Assembly: GCA_030435675.1 (NCBI GenBank)
Contig: CM059621.1
Coordinates: 3,968,001 to 4,032,000, forward strand
Reading direction: 5' to 3'
Source of the DNA: Steinernema hermaphroditum
Lineage: Eukaryota; Nematoda; Chromadorea; Rhabditida; Steinernematidae
DNA: 64,000 nucleotides
Position 1 is the first letter of the stretch; each line of letters opens with the position of its first letter. The notes beneath the pieces are model-generated. The model made no database searches, was not told where the DNA came from, and was given only the letters and a program-made list of their open reading frames with translations. The position numbers and the translations under genes are program-made. Below, piece by piece: positions 1-10,839 of the stretch.

Positions 1-48
1 CCGGTAAAGTCCGGAATATCCGGATTCGATCCGGAATATATGCCCGAC
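1..48. repeat. CCGGA-type short repeats at the left edge
   Basis: The unit CCGGAATAT and the related CCGGATTCGAT recur within the first 48 bases. Similar CGAGTCCGG-type words recur at 6431-6505 and 58330-58415, so this may be the end of a dispersed degenerate repeat. No coding function is visible. Confidence 0.4.
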
Positions 49-2212
49 CCGGTTACTCTCTTAGCCGCTAATGCTTGCTTCTGAATTCGATCCCTGCTGT
101 GTGTAAGACGTCACACATCGTCAGACTACGAATAGTCATGTGGTCGGAGCAGGACAACTCGCCGCGGGGACAACCAAATACAGGCTTCAAGGGTGTGACA
201 ATATGTATTTATTTTTGCTCATTTGCGCTAACGTACAGGCGTGGCTTAGGTTCTGGCTTAGGGCTATGCCATTGTATTTAAAGCGAGCCCGCTGCCTTCA
301 CCCTAAGTAGCCATAAGTTGTAAAGGGAGTGGACATAAGCCTGTATTTGGTTGTCCCCGCTGCGAGCTGTCTCGCGGCGAGTTGTCATGGAATGTCACCT
401 GCGAGATTCAAAGTCTCCAGGTGGAGTGGTATCACATGACCACAGAAATCCAATCACAAACATTGATCACATACACTGATCTTACCGTGATCTTTCTGTA
501 GAATCTAGAGCGGCAATAACATGACAACTAAGAAATACGTACTGTGGATTTGTAACGAACACGTTCGGTCTCATCATTGTTGTTACTTTTCGAATGCCAT
601 AGGGCAGACGTTTCCACTCTAACTGAAGATTGATTGGATTTAACACTGGTTTTTGTTTTCCCGAAGCGCGCACAAGTTGTCTGTCCATGTCTTTATCGAC
701 TTTGAATATTGAGTTATTTTCCCCTTTGTTGCATTGTCGTTTTTCGCGGAAGCCAAGTACCCGTCGTTCGCAGGCTAAGTGTTGTTATTCCCAAAAGTGC
801 CTTGCTGCGCTTCGGTTCTTCTTTCATGTGCGTACACAAATTTGACCCAACAACTAAGTTTGTTCGAATGTTGCGTGGTAGTCAAACCATATGACAATGA
901 AAATGTGCAAAAATTACTCACCATTCTGCATATTATCATAGGACACTGTCTTCTATTGGGTTCATTTTATCGTTGACTTTAAAACGAAAACAACAGCATG
1001 TCACACTCAACAACATCGCGGTCAATTCTGAACTGTGGCAGAGGACTCTTTATAGCTCATCTCTTGGGATCTGATGATGTTACAGGTTCCGTTACTCACC
1101 TTGAGAACCTTTTTTTTTCGACAAAGTTGTGTGTGAAATACATCCGCGTGGTCATCGCTATTATCGCCATTTCCCGATAGAATTATCAACGGTAGGAACA
1201 ACCTATTCAGGACCATCCTCACTATCGTAAACACTCGAAAGTTAAGCAATTATCGATCGAATCGACCTTTCAGTATTCGGTGAAAAGCTCACTGTTGTTT
1301 CTCGAAAGTGTCCCTGAATTAATTGCGCCTATTTGACTTCCTACACATCGAAAGACTCCTAGACGTCGAAAACATTTTCTCTCTAGTCTAGCTCTCTAGC
1401 AGTACATAACACATACTCCATGGAATGGATGCATATGTGGTTTTGTTGGTTTTCAATATCCTACTCTGAATGATGTGCATGTATTTTGGAATATTTTCTT
1501 TTGTTTTGCAGCCTTTCGTTAAAATCTAAGAACTCTCCTGTACTTTTATTATATGAACTGTACCATTAACTGAACTAAAAACTTATTAATAGGGCACGAG
1601 AAACATGTTTTCGCTTTTTGCACTTGATTGAAAGTGCTTCGAAACTAGCCTTTTTATTTCGTTGTTTACCCCTCCTGCCTCAGTTCTTTGAATTAGTATT
1701 CTTTTTGTTGAAGTTCTCCAAGGCGTCACGAAATGTGCATTTGGTGCGATGTATTTTGCTGAGCGCTTCTTAGAAGATAGAAGTTAGAGTCGCGTCCTCT
1801 CCAATTGAAAGATAAGTAGGTGTCTCATGAATTAATTGTACATTAATTGCCACTGTGCACTCCCATGCTTCTCATCCGTACTGATGCGTCTTCGGTGTTC
1901 CATTTTGAATAGTTTTCCTATTCCTAAACAATAGTTTTTTTATTCCTAAACTTATTTTTAACACCTTGTCCGATATGAATACGCTTAATGGCTGCTCTAA
2001 TAGTAGCCGGCAGTCAAAAATTTAGGCAAATGTCAAAGCGCGGAACAGTGACCAAACATGAGCATTGAGTGAGTCTTTATGGTATCATCATTCACATACG
2101 ATAAGATGATGATTGAATTAGCTTTATACTGATTGATATTCTGACGGAAAGCTTAGTAATAAATATACAAATTTTTCTTTAGTAGTACCCTATAGATAAG
2201 TGTACAGCTCAT
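49..2212. other. Gene-free AT-rich stretch
   Basis: I see no open frame with convincing splice signals here. Every frame is short and broken by stops, and the composition is like the other intergenic DNA of the window. Confidence 0.5.
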
Positions 2213-2551
2213 TCAATGGCTCATCAGGTGGCTCCGATGTAAGCTGAAGATCCCGGGATCCCGTTCCGGTCGGTGACGGCGCGCGGGCATCGGAGGATCG
2301 GCGGAATGAGACGGATGACCTTCAGACGATTCCCCACGCAAATGGATACCTAGCGTCGGAGATGTAGTTGTCAGCGGTGGTGGGACTATGGCTTCTGGGT
2401 GTCCCAATTCCTCCTGGAAGCCGGAACAGTCAAGTTCCACACGATTGACCAAACGCACGCCCAGAGAGCGACCGAGGGACCAGCCGCTCGCCACCGGGAC
2501 ACAAGTGAGCGACAAGTTGGCTGGGTCAAGTTGTTGGTTGACTCTTATCAA
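2213..2551 (-). CDS. Uncertain 112-codon frame in a GC-rich island
   Basis: A GC-rich block (about 2240-2530) stands out from the AT-rich surroundings and is open on the minus strand for 112 codons. The protein is rich in Pro, Ser, Arg and His and has no motif I recognise. The block may be an exon of an unrecognised gene or the remains of a transposable element. No good promoter or splice context was found, so this is only a candidate. Confidence 0.25.
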   Translation of the reverse strand: MIRVNQQLDPANLSLTCVPVASGWSLGRSLGVRLVNRVELDCSGFQEELGHPEAIVPPPLTTTSPTLGIHLRGESSEGHPSHSADPPMPARRHRPERDPGIFSLHRSHLMSH

Positions 2552-3246
2552 ACAGCAGAAAGAAATATATTCGTTTCTGCCCTTGTGTTGTCAGTTTCTA
2601 AACATCATCAATCAAACGTCATGATATTTGCTATTCGACAAGTTCGTTGACTCTTATCCAATTTATCGAGAGAACTAAGAACACATTTCTCTTATTCTTG
2701 TTTCCACTAAACTTCCTGTTCTCCCTTCTCATATTCGGTCTCCGGAAGCCGCAATTTTGCCGGATTAATGACTTCGGCTGATTGCTTCTCTTCATAAGAC
2801 AACACGGATTGTGCCTACGCACAGCTTTATCCTTCATCCATACGCCCATTTGTTCAAAAAGGAACTTGGCTTTCAAAGTAATGAGATCATTATTATTCAC
2901 CACTATAATACTTCATCGCCTCTTCGAGATCTTATTACTTTCCGTCATTGCAAATCCCCAAAACATGGTTCGGCGTCAGCGTGAATAATTTCTTAATTCC
3001 CCGAAGCGCCTTAGAATTCCTCATATTGCGTTACGCTCATATCGGGGGGCAAAAGCGGCTTATTTTGTCAGAAAGCGTCAAAACAACAACTCTCTCCCGG
3101 TGGCTGTTCTCCGGATATCACGTAAGTGAATCCTTTCCTATCCTCCACATGGACTTTTTGTTGTCACAAACACCTGCTGCTAAACGTGATTTTCTGCGTG
3201 TGTGAACTTCATCTCTAACGTATGCATGTGAACCTGAGCCGTGGCA

Positions 3247-3408
3247 ATGAATAAGAAATCAGATCATTCAGTGAATATGGGTGTCGAGTATGTTGGCATG
3301 GACGTCATTCGAATAATTTTTATCGTCGCCACGGTCATCATCATTATCGCCTGCTTCATTGCGCTCATCTTCATCCATTGTACGAGGAAGCGAGAAGTTG
3401 ATTTGTGA
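3247..3408 (+). CDS. Small single-pass membrane protein, 53 aa
   Basis: An unspliced frame of 53 residues starts at ATG 3247 and stops at TGA 3406-3408. Residues about 20-45 are a strong hydrophobic segment dominated by Ile, Val, Ala and Phe, followed by His-Cys-Thr-Arg-Lys-Arg, a typical positive-inside stop-transfer end. The N-terminus is short and polar. The layout matches the proteins at 10669, 12501 and 13591: very short, one membrane span, charged C-terminal tail. A strong splice-donor-like sequence (GAG/GTAAGT) overlaps the stop codon, so a 3'-UTR intron or another C-terminus is possible. Family and function are unknown. Confidence 0.5.
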   Translation: MNKKSDHSVNMGVEYVGMDVIRIIFIVATVIIIIACFIALIFIHCTRKREVDL

Positions 3409-4754
3409 GGTAAGTAATCGTTTCGTATTTACCTACCGTAGTCACGAAACTTGTGACAAAACATGAAACATGTGCGTTATTCTTGCAAAGTATCAGAGGC
3501 CCATGGGCATAAGCACACAAAAAAGGCACATAACCGAGGGCACATCCGTATCTCACCGGCGATTCCCAAATCACCCAGTATACACCTGATGCATACCTGA
3601 AGAGCTTTTGGTATCCGGATTATGATCTGCTATGCTGTTTCTCTAGCATGCACGCATGAATACTTATAGAAGAACACAAAACGACGAGTTTAACTATATA
3701 GTGGGCTACCTGGGAATCACCGATGGGAAACGGATATGAGAAAGGATAATGTGTCTTTTAGTATTCCTAGAGTGCCCACGGGCCGCTAATATTTTGCTAG
3801 AATAGTACTAACTCAGGTGTTAGTACTGCGGTACCAAATTTCAATAGAATCGGCTGGGGTCACCTTTGAATGTTCCCTTGTGAGAATTCCTGAATCTTCA
3901 ATCTTGAATCAGCTATCTGGCAATTTTGTGTTGATGTTAGTTTAGTGACCATACTGAAGCATGTACCCTTAGCCAGCTTATCCGTTTACACCCCTGTACT
4001 TTGGGGCATCGGACTTTGATCGAGTTCACATGCTTGCGGCGACTACAAGTGACGAAGTTAACAACGTTGTTCATTGGTGCACTTCAAACGTAAAGGTTTT
4101 CTTATTAATCGCATGTGTTCGTATGAATTATTCGTTGGAATGTTGCAAGGTGAAAGTTAAGGGATTTTTTGGAAGTGTCCGTTGGCTGAAATTTTAGAAT
4201 TATTCTCTAGATTGACGAGATTTTCTAGATTCTCCATTATTCACTTTAGGCCATTAGAAGTTCATTCATTCGCTACATCCCCAAATAACCCGAAGGGCTG
4301 ACTACTTCGAAACATTGAACATTTTGTAGGCTGGAAAGGGTGTCCATCATATATCCATCACTTTCACAGGGCTCATCGCAAACAAGCATAAGGTATCAAG
4401 CCTTTTTTGCGTTACTTTTGGCGTGGAGTTGGAGTTAGATGAAGAGAAAATTGAAAATGCACACCCATTTTCCGGTGAGCCCTATGAAGGTGATGGATCT
4501 AGAATGAAACAGCGATCGTTTATTTCTGTCGTAGCCACCCTTGTCCATCAAATGCATACTATGGCTGCTTCCGTTAGTTTCCTGTGAACAACCATCTCTG
4601 CGCTGCCTAAAGTTATGTGACACCTAGCATGGCGAGAGTGTCGCTTACAGCAGTATTTTCCGAAGCTTCACATTTTGTGAAAACAGCAAGTATGTTTTTG
4701 AAGTTGAAGTTTTTGAAGGCCATGCCATTCCCTTTACTACAATTCAACGAGATT
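3409..4754. other. Gene-free stretch
   Basis: Only short, stop-riddled frames are present. I see no supported exon, RNA gene or terminal inverted repeat. Confidence 0.5.
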
Positions 4755-5055
4755 CTAGGTGAACATTTTGGAAATTCGGAGTCGGAATGGTTTTTTGCTA
4801 CCCAATATTTTTAAATCCTCTTGCACTGCTGCTTTCAAGATTTTCACGTGTGGCTTAGATGATGAGACAGACGTACACATCATAAGTAATTCATCACCGC
4901 CCTTCAGCGGATGCGGCATTAGGGCGGATTCTGAGTAAGAGGATCGATGCATCATGCTGGGCGGATACTTGCCACGAACGCCCGGAACTTCCGCTGAGTG
5001 GGCAACTCCGGTGGCATTTTCTGTATTCGATGGTTTCGGGAAGTGAGTAGCGCCT
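4755..5055 (-). CDS. Candidate exon of an unrecognised gene
   Basis: On the minus strand a frame stays open from about 5055 to the stop at 4755. The part from 5055 to about 4850 has exon-like codon use, rich in Gly, Ala, Pro and Ser. A donor-like CAC/GTGAAA lies near 4850, so the later part of the frame may be intron. No start, acceptor or domain can be assigned with confidence. It could be part of a spliced gene or a fossil fragment next to the R1 element that follows. Confidence 0.25.
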
Positions 5056-5195
5056 CCGAGTTTTCAAATGTCAAAAAACACTGCTGCTTCCTTTTAACAT
5101 GATTCTTGTAGCCAATCAATCTGCACTCTCTTCCGAGTCTGGCTCGAAAATATGGTTTTCACTGTGTTTGCTAGTATTAGGTCTTTCGTTTGTGT

Positions 5196-5804
5196 TCCCA
5201 GTGATCGGTCGGGTCGTCCACTCGCTCTCTCTCTGAGGCTGTCTGGGCCGACTGAGTTGAGTGAGCGGTCGTTCTCGGCCGTCATTGTTGGTTGCATAGT
5301 GATCGCCCCGGCTCCCAGAAGGCCTGGAACACCAGGGAGCCGTAGTTCCAACGTCTTGCCAGGAAGCCCGTCACTGCCGCCCGACTCCACCCGCGCCGCC
5401 AGAGAAGCCGAAGAAGCGTTACAACTCCGAAGTCTGTGCCGCCAGCTGCCTTGATGGTTCCCGGTTTGCCCGTTGTGCTCCACCGACGCGTTTCGCCCAG
5501 ATGCCGTTCTTCGCCCGTGCTGCCCGCGGAAGCCGCCGAAGAAGCTTCTCAACTCCGACGTCCGCGCTGCCACCCGAGCTGAAGATGGGCTTGCTGTGTT
5601 CCACCGTCTCCGGAGTCAACTTTTCGCCTCTCTGATGCCCGCGCACATTGATGGGATCGTCGCCTTCTACTCTGATGCTGTGCCCTGCGCCGAAGCCAGA
5701 AGACCGACGACTACGGAGTGACAATGTGTTTCTTGTGCATATATATGACGTCTCGCAAGGCGTAAGCCTTAGATACGAGAAATAAACTCGTAAACTTGCT
5801 AGTA
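5196..5804 (+). repeat. R1 dispersed element, longest copy
   Basis: This is the longest member of a family that recurs, in pieces and on both strands, at about 7958-8830, 15640-15880, 23700-23985, 28661-28725, 42709-43050, 43440-43590, 45345-45545 and 59270-59315, plus the second copies inside the tandem duplication. It is GC-rich and ends in an AAGGC-GTAA-GCCTT hairpin, then AATAAA and an ACTCGTAA word. One frame from 5152 to 5721 is open except for one stop at 5452-5454 and contains DGIVAFYS, which is also readable in other copies. A decayed non-LTR or SINE-like retroelement is the best guess. A dispersed gene family with a conserved 3'UTR is the alternative. Confidence 0.65.
5751..5786 (+). 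other. R1 3' hairpin plus polyadenylation signal
   Basis: AAGGC and GCCTT (5757-5770) pair around a GTAA loop of the GNRA type. Outside them TCTCG (5751-5755) pairs with CGAGA (5776-5780), giving a two-part stem. AATAAA follows directly at 5781-5786. Other copies keep the fold with different stem bases, which argues for selection on RNA structure. Confidence 0.6.
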
Positions 5805-6538
5805 TTAGTAAGGCCATTCTATATTTTTCTCTGCCATGGATGAGTTGTAATGGAAACGTTTTCAGGGGGCGGTGAAGCCATTTGAGACCGCTCCACGACA
5901 TTTCCGCCCTGTTCCATTTTCGCCTCGACATTTCAGCCCCATATCTGTTCCGTTCCCTTCTAGAAGGAGTTTGTGAATAACAACGCTTGATCAAAAATCC
6001 AATTAGCGCGCAAACATAGAGCATGTTCAGCTGTCAAGATTGCAGGGCCTGCTTAAAATCAGTAGGCCTAACCGAACCCTTGATGTTCTGTTGTAGGTAA
6101 TAATTGGTATAGGTTCGCGGTTCGCCCATCCACAACCTGAATTCTATAGCACCACAAGTTAATTGTTGTTTAGGTGTATAAACTGCTTTTGGAAAGAAAG
6201 ATATGGGGCGGAAAAAACGGGGCGGTATTGTCGCGTCACAACAGATCTCTGAGCAGAGGAGTGTGAGTCCCAACTCGCCTTTTGTAATAGGCGATTACGG
6301 TGGACTGTTTGCGCGCTCTTTCATCTGTGTTACTGATTGCTGTCTACTGGCATAAAAGCGAGTAAATGAGCCGAAAACACTTCAAATTTCGAACTTTACC
6401 ACCAAATTTCTGGAGTTAAATTCGCACTCGTTTTGGACTCGAGACCTGATGAGTCCGGCGAACTACATGTATTTGGAGTCCGGACTCGTTTGGATTTCGG
6501 ATTCGATCGGCATCACTGTGTCGCGACACCCGTAGCCA
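5805..6538. other. Gene-free stretch with GAGTCCGG-type repeats
   Basis: No supported gene. At 6431-6505 the words GAGTCCGG and GGACTCG recur in both orientations, resembling the left-edge repeat and 58330-58415. Confidence 0.4.
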
Positions 6539-6889
6539 ATGAGCAATGCCGAGCCTTTTGAAAGAGGAAGTGTTTTTCACGGCGGCCTAAAATGCCCATT
6601 TGCGTCAGAAAATGAAAGGATGCTTTGTGAATATGATACTGCGATGACACAATGGCACGTCAAGACACGAGCATTCATCCCAATGAAAGCTTCGCCGTTC
6701 CACACTGAAACACTGAAATTTGACCCATCCGCATTATATTTTTTTGAGAATGAACGGATTTTCTTTCTAAACCGCCACATATCCGCCAAAGGTATAGAAG
6801 CAGGCGTGGAATTCCGTGGAATTTTGCGTGGTGTTACGCTCCGTATAAATCTTGGGAATATCTTTGCAGAAAGCCGTGTTCATCTTTGA
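6539..6889 (+). CDS. Uncertain 116-aa open frame
   Basis: An ATG-initiated frame of 116 codons runs from 6539 to TGA at 6887-6889. It contains no signal peptide, membrane span or motif I recognise. The minus strand is also open across part of it, which weakens the case for coding. It sits among repeats and could be a fragment of a mobile element. Confidence 0.3.
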   Translation: MSNAEPFERGSVFHGGLKCPFASENERMLCEYDTAMTQWHVKTRAFIPMKASPFHTETLKFDPSALYFFENERIFFLNRHISAKGIEAGVEFRGILRGVTLRINLGNIFAESRVHL

Positions 6890-6989
6890 TTTTTGAACTA
6901 ATTGCATTTCAGAGCGGCGGTGGAAATGATATAGTTATGAATAACCAATTTACGTTTTGCACGAGCATGATGTCAGTATTTTGCGTCGT

Positions 6990-7060
6990 TAATGCTCATG
7001 AGACGTCCTGCACGGCGTAAGCCGTTGATTCGGGGGATAAATCGTAAAATCGTAATGCTC
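6990..7060 (+). repeat. R1-type 3' hairpin, second variant
   Basis: ACGGC-GTAA-GCCGT (7012-7025) has the position and loop of the 5757-5770 hairpin but a changed stem pair (A-C against A-A on the left arm, matched on the right). TTGATTC and an ATAAAT-type signal follow. The body of the element upstream is not recognisable. Confidence 0.5.
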
Positions 7061-7334
7061 AAAAGAACCCACACACTTTCCTCGATTCTTGAGCAGATAA
7101 ATTCAGCAAGGAATATAGTGATATGTGTGATGCATTTTGTGAAGTGCTTGGTGTTTACTTACTGGAGATTGCAACTTTTCTGTGGCTTTATTTTGCCATA
7201 AACGGTTTTATTTTTGATCAGTGTAACTCAGCACAATTAAGAGCATTCGGTTCAGTGTTGTTACGTAGCTTTTCTTTTCATTAATGTCATATAAACGCGG
7301 CTGCGTGCGAATTCGCGCCCTCCAGTTATTTTAT

Positions 7335-7565
7335 AAAGCCAAGTAGCTCTGCGGGCGGCAAGATTGGCGCTCATGCAAAAAACTGAAGTTGGGGCCTAAA
7401 ACTGTAGCCCTGCGGGCGGCGAGAAACCATAGCCCTGCGTGCGTAGCATCGCCAGAGACATAGTAGAAGTAGAGCGCTACCATCTCAACTGTCTGTGTGG
7501 CTCATTGCGAACGTTCTCTGTTTGTAAGCGGGCGGTGTCGGGTTCGATTCCCCTCGGGGTCCTTA
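7335..7565 (+). repeat. tRNA-like SINE candidate with B-box
   Basis: GGTTCGATTCC near 7541 matches the B-box/T-arm consensus of a tRNA, and TGGCTCATT near 7498 resembles an A-box. The 3' GGGGTCC has no matching 5' acceptor strand, so this is not an intact tRNA. AGCYCTGCGGGCGGC recurs two to three times upstream (7348-7440). A tRNA-derived SINE or tRNA pseudogene would explain both boxes. Confidence 0.3.
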
Positions 7566-7957
7566 TTTTGTGTGGGAGTTTTCTCCGTGCTCACGGAAAA
7601 ACACACACACACAGACCAACGGACCCGTTGGTTCTCCATTTATATATAGGGGATTCCTACCATGTTGACACAGCTGTGAACAGCCTAAAAATAATACACG
7701 TACCAACAAAATAACACAATCCATTAACGACTGTAAGCTTTCCGCCTACGATGCCATTAACCGGCGGTAACTAACGACTTTGTAACCACAGGAAACATAA
7801 CATCCATTATGCTGTTGATACTATCCTATAATTCTCACATTCATTCAGAGAACGAAGCTAATTTTGAAGCAATGAAGCTACTTGCTGTTCATGTGTTTCA
7901 TGTTTCGCATTTGACATTCCTTGCTGAAAGATGATCTTTCGCAGTTTTTTTATTTGT
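7566..7957. other. Gene-free stretch
   Basis: AT-rich, with a short CACACA run near 7600. No supported gene or element. Confidence 0.4.
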
Positions 7958-8830
7958 GTCCCCAGCGATCAGTAGGGTCCCTCTTTCTGAGGTTCACAAT
8001 CGCCGAATCATAAAAATTCCATCATTGTGTAGGCCACTTCATTGGAAATTTATGAAAAAATTGACAACATCTAATTATATTAATGTCTTTTCTGGATAAC
8101 GACATGTTCGATGAAAACATCTGAGAGAGCTGTTTTCTTCGTGTGCTTAGTGCCTCCCCTATATATAAAATGCCGATTAGGGCGGAAATGTGGTGTTGTT
8201 GACGCGCTAATGCGCGCGCAAGGGTGGAGTAGGAAGCCATAATGTGCTATATGCATGTTCCAGTAGCGTTTCTCCATTGTCCGTGCGCAGAATATTCTTA
8301 TGGCTCCCTTACAGAAAGTAATGCGCTCTTTGGAATGGCACCTTCACTAGTTGTAAAAATATTTCTTTTCACCTTGAAACTGGACCTTTATTTTCATAGA
8401 TTTGGTCAGATCGGACTTTCATTTGTGATTTGTGTCGGTGACGATTGGTCAGATCATTGTCTGAGAAATGAGTTGAGGGAACACTCGCGGTTGGCCCAAT
8501 CAAGCCCTCGACTCAGATGACCTTCAACACCAGAAAACGGTATTTCCACCGTCTCGCAAACAAGACCTCTCGCGTATATGTACCACCAGCCAAACCGGAG
8601 ATGACTTTCCCATTTCTCTGGTTCGCCGCTTCGCCTTCTTCGGATCCATCTTCCCACTAACGGGCCACTACAAATTTACGGGATCGCTGACATCGGCTGT
8701 ACTACCGCCTTTGCCACTAAAGACCCATGAAAAGCAGTGATTACGGTGTAATACTTCGTTGTAGCTCTACGTGACACTTTGTACGGTGTAAGCCGTTGAT
8801 CCAAGAGTATATACTAGGAAAAAGCTCGCA
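7958..8830 (+). repeat. Degenerate R1 element
   Basis: 7958-7995 resembles the R1 5' part at 5196-5235, and 8410-8520 resembles the R1 segment around the frame ELSERSFSAV. The end carries ACGGT-GTAA-GCCGT (8783-8796), the R1 hairpin with a G-U closing pair. It is more diverged than the 5196 copy, and no intact frame remains. Confidence 0.45.
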
Positions 8831-9398
8831 GTTACGATTTCCCCTCTGCTTCGAAATTCACGGCAGGTGTGTGACAATTATTAATATCGTATATACCCTT
8901 CTGCAGAAATGAGTCAGTGCAGTGTATAGAATTATTTGTAGTGACGTGCATGCTGCATGTTTTCAAGTGCGTTACAGATTCCCACTAAATAGTGCGTGCC
9001 TACGTTCCCAGGTATACGTACGTGTTTCACGAAAACAAATTGTTCTTTTTAACAAATTTCATTGAACTCTTTTAATGAGTACCCAAGCCTTGTCCTCCAT
9101 AACAAACATGTTTACATGAAAACACCTTCTGTCTCCGCAAATAAAAACGCCACCCATAGGTAACTCTACTACTTTTCTGGTAGACCTCGACCGATGTTTT
9201 GGAAGCCGACTCTCATCCAAACAACCCTCTGTCAAAAGTGGACCTCCTCATTCATAGTACATTACAATTTTGTATTCACTGAATTGCGTCAAAGCCAGAC
9301 AAAACGTAACACAATCAGAGCTGTAATTCAAAGTGCAGTACAATCATCATCTTTTTTCTTCGCATAACATCACCGACTCCTTTCAAATTCCCCGATTT
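8831..9398. other. Gene-free stretch
   Basis: No open frame with supporting signals and no clear repeat structure. Confidence 0.45.
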
Positions 9399-9502
9399 CC
9401 TTGACAGTCATAACAGAGTCTTGGATGATGTTGCCTATAGCTGTCTACCATAGCTGTCTACTCCTTGATAGTCATAACAGAGTTCTGGACGATGCTGCCT
9501 AG
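9399..9502. repeat. Two direct repeats of about 45 bp
   Basis: CCTTGACAGTCATAACAGAG and the following bases (9399-9445) recur with a few changes at 9463-9502. The second copy abuts the left end of the MITE at 9503. The word CTGTCTAC between them also flanks the right end of the MITE. Confidence 0.5.
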
Positions 9503-9733
9503 AGTGGCGGCCATGTAAATAGCCCCACGCTCTGGGCAAAACTTTAATTAACCTTTGATTTTTAACCTTTAAATTTCAAACCTCTGCCAAAACCACTTGC
9601 ACCATTGAATGTAGAATTTATCAGAACACAAAATGGTATGGTTTATTTTTCAGCCAGAACACACTATGCTGACAGTAAAGGTCATACATTCGGCCGACTG
9701 GGAGTGGGTGGGGCTATTTATATAGCCGCCACT
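9503..9733. mobile_element. MITE with about 26-bp terminal inverted repeats
   Basis: The left end AGTGGCGGCCATGTAAATAG continues into CCCCAC, and its near reverse complement ends at 9733 (GGGGCTATTTATATAGCCGC then CACT). The 231-bp interior is AT-rich with no coding capacity. This is the form expected of a non-autonomous DNA transposon. A target-site duplication is not clear, so the superfamily is not assigned. Confidence 0.6.
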
Positions 9734-10668
9734 GTATAACTGTCTACGTCTACTGCTCCCCAACTCAACATTTTTTAAATGTTTCTGTTACTTCGGTTCT
9801 GTCGGAATTTGTCGAAATGAGCAATACACTTGCAATGCTTCGTTACTACTGCTTTTATAGAAGCTGTATTGAATGGGCTTCTTGGTCTCAAAATCCGAGC
9901 CGGCCGGGTCAGATTGCTCAGTTAGCATCTCTATGCTCTGAATGGTTGTCTGATCGTTAAAAAATCAGCCAAATGTACCCCTCCACTGAAAATTGGAGTA
10001 GTATCCCGAGCTCAGTGCCCTAGTGCTGCGGTGCACTGGACATGGGAAATTTCCAGTTAGTTCAACGTGAAGAGATAAACAGTCGTGAGATTTTCCTATA
10101 GTTGCTTTTGGGCAAGTAGTCCACATACGGTTTATTACGCAAATGAAAGACGAAACGGAAACACTGGCTGACATTCGTCTCACTACAACTTTGTAAACAT
10201 CTATAAAACGGTTGCTTTAATTCATCTGGTGTTCATTGTCAATTCTTAGAGTCTTCTTTGATTCTAAAAACGCTCTAGATCTATGAATATTACTAGTGAG
10301 AGACTGGTCTGTATGTTGCCTTCTAAGTATGTTGACATTTATCCAGAACGATCCTAGTCCATTTCATATATGTTCACTGGGATAACATGCTTATAACAGG
10401 CAATATTTTTGTTTTTCCCTTCTACGCCATTACGGTCTCTATTTTGATTAGTACCGCCCTTGATCTTCGGCATTAGCGTAAGCATTAATAATGCACTCGT
10501 TTCGGGGGTATTACGTAGATGGATGAATCCATTTTATCTGTGGTAATCATAAGCGACCGCGTCACAGCTTGTAACTATGAGGTCATCTCATAAAAGCTTT
10601 CTGAGTGAGGCTTGTCGTGCTGAGTTAGCTTCATGTTTCGCTTCCTTAAACGCGTCTTATTTGCAGAT
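9734..10668. other. Gene-free stretch upstream of the 10669 gene
   Basis: No supported gene. The end (10655-10666) reads TCTTATTTGCAG, a splice-acceptor-like sequence just before the next ATG, suiting either cis- or trans-splicing. Confidence 0.4.
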
Positions 10669-10839
10669 ATGAACGACAAAGACAAGATCGCCACCCTCGT
10701 TGTTCAAATTGCGTTCGCCCTCGTCGCTCTGGTTATTATCGTCAAATGTTGTGTGTGCACTTTCACCGTATGCCGAAACAGATGGACCGCTGAGAAGGCC
10801 AAGGCTCGAAAGGAGGCATACGAAGAAGAGTACTATTGA
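10669..10839 (+). CDS. Small single-pass membrane protein, 56 aa
   Basis: The ATG at 10669 lies two bases after an acceptor-like TTATTTGCAG, so I prefer it to the in-frame ATG at 10633, which would sit in the putative intron or outron. Residues about 9-28 are a membrane span rich in Val, Ala and Ile, followed by a Cys cluster (KCCVCTFTVC) and then a highly charged tail rich in Lys, Arg, Glu and Ala ending EEEYY. The size and layout match the other small membrane proteins of the region, but the sequence is not closely similar. I do not recognise the family. Codon use is good and the frame is intact. Confidence 0.6.
   Translation: MNDKDKIATLVVQIAFALVALVIIVKCCVCTFTVCRNRWTAEKAKARKEAYEEEYY

Noticed and set aside
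5094..6024. Frames of 159 and 201 codons on the minus strand
   Set aside because: They are antisense to the R1 element and are not conserved in other R1 copies.
7498..7563. Functional tRNA gene
   Set aside because: A B-box is present, but the acceptor stem has no 5' partner and no anticodon arm folds properly.
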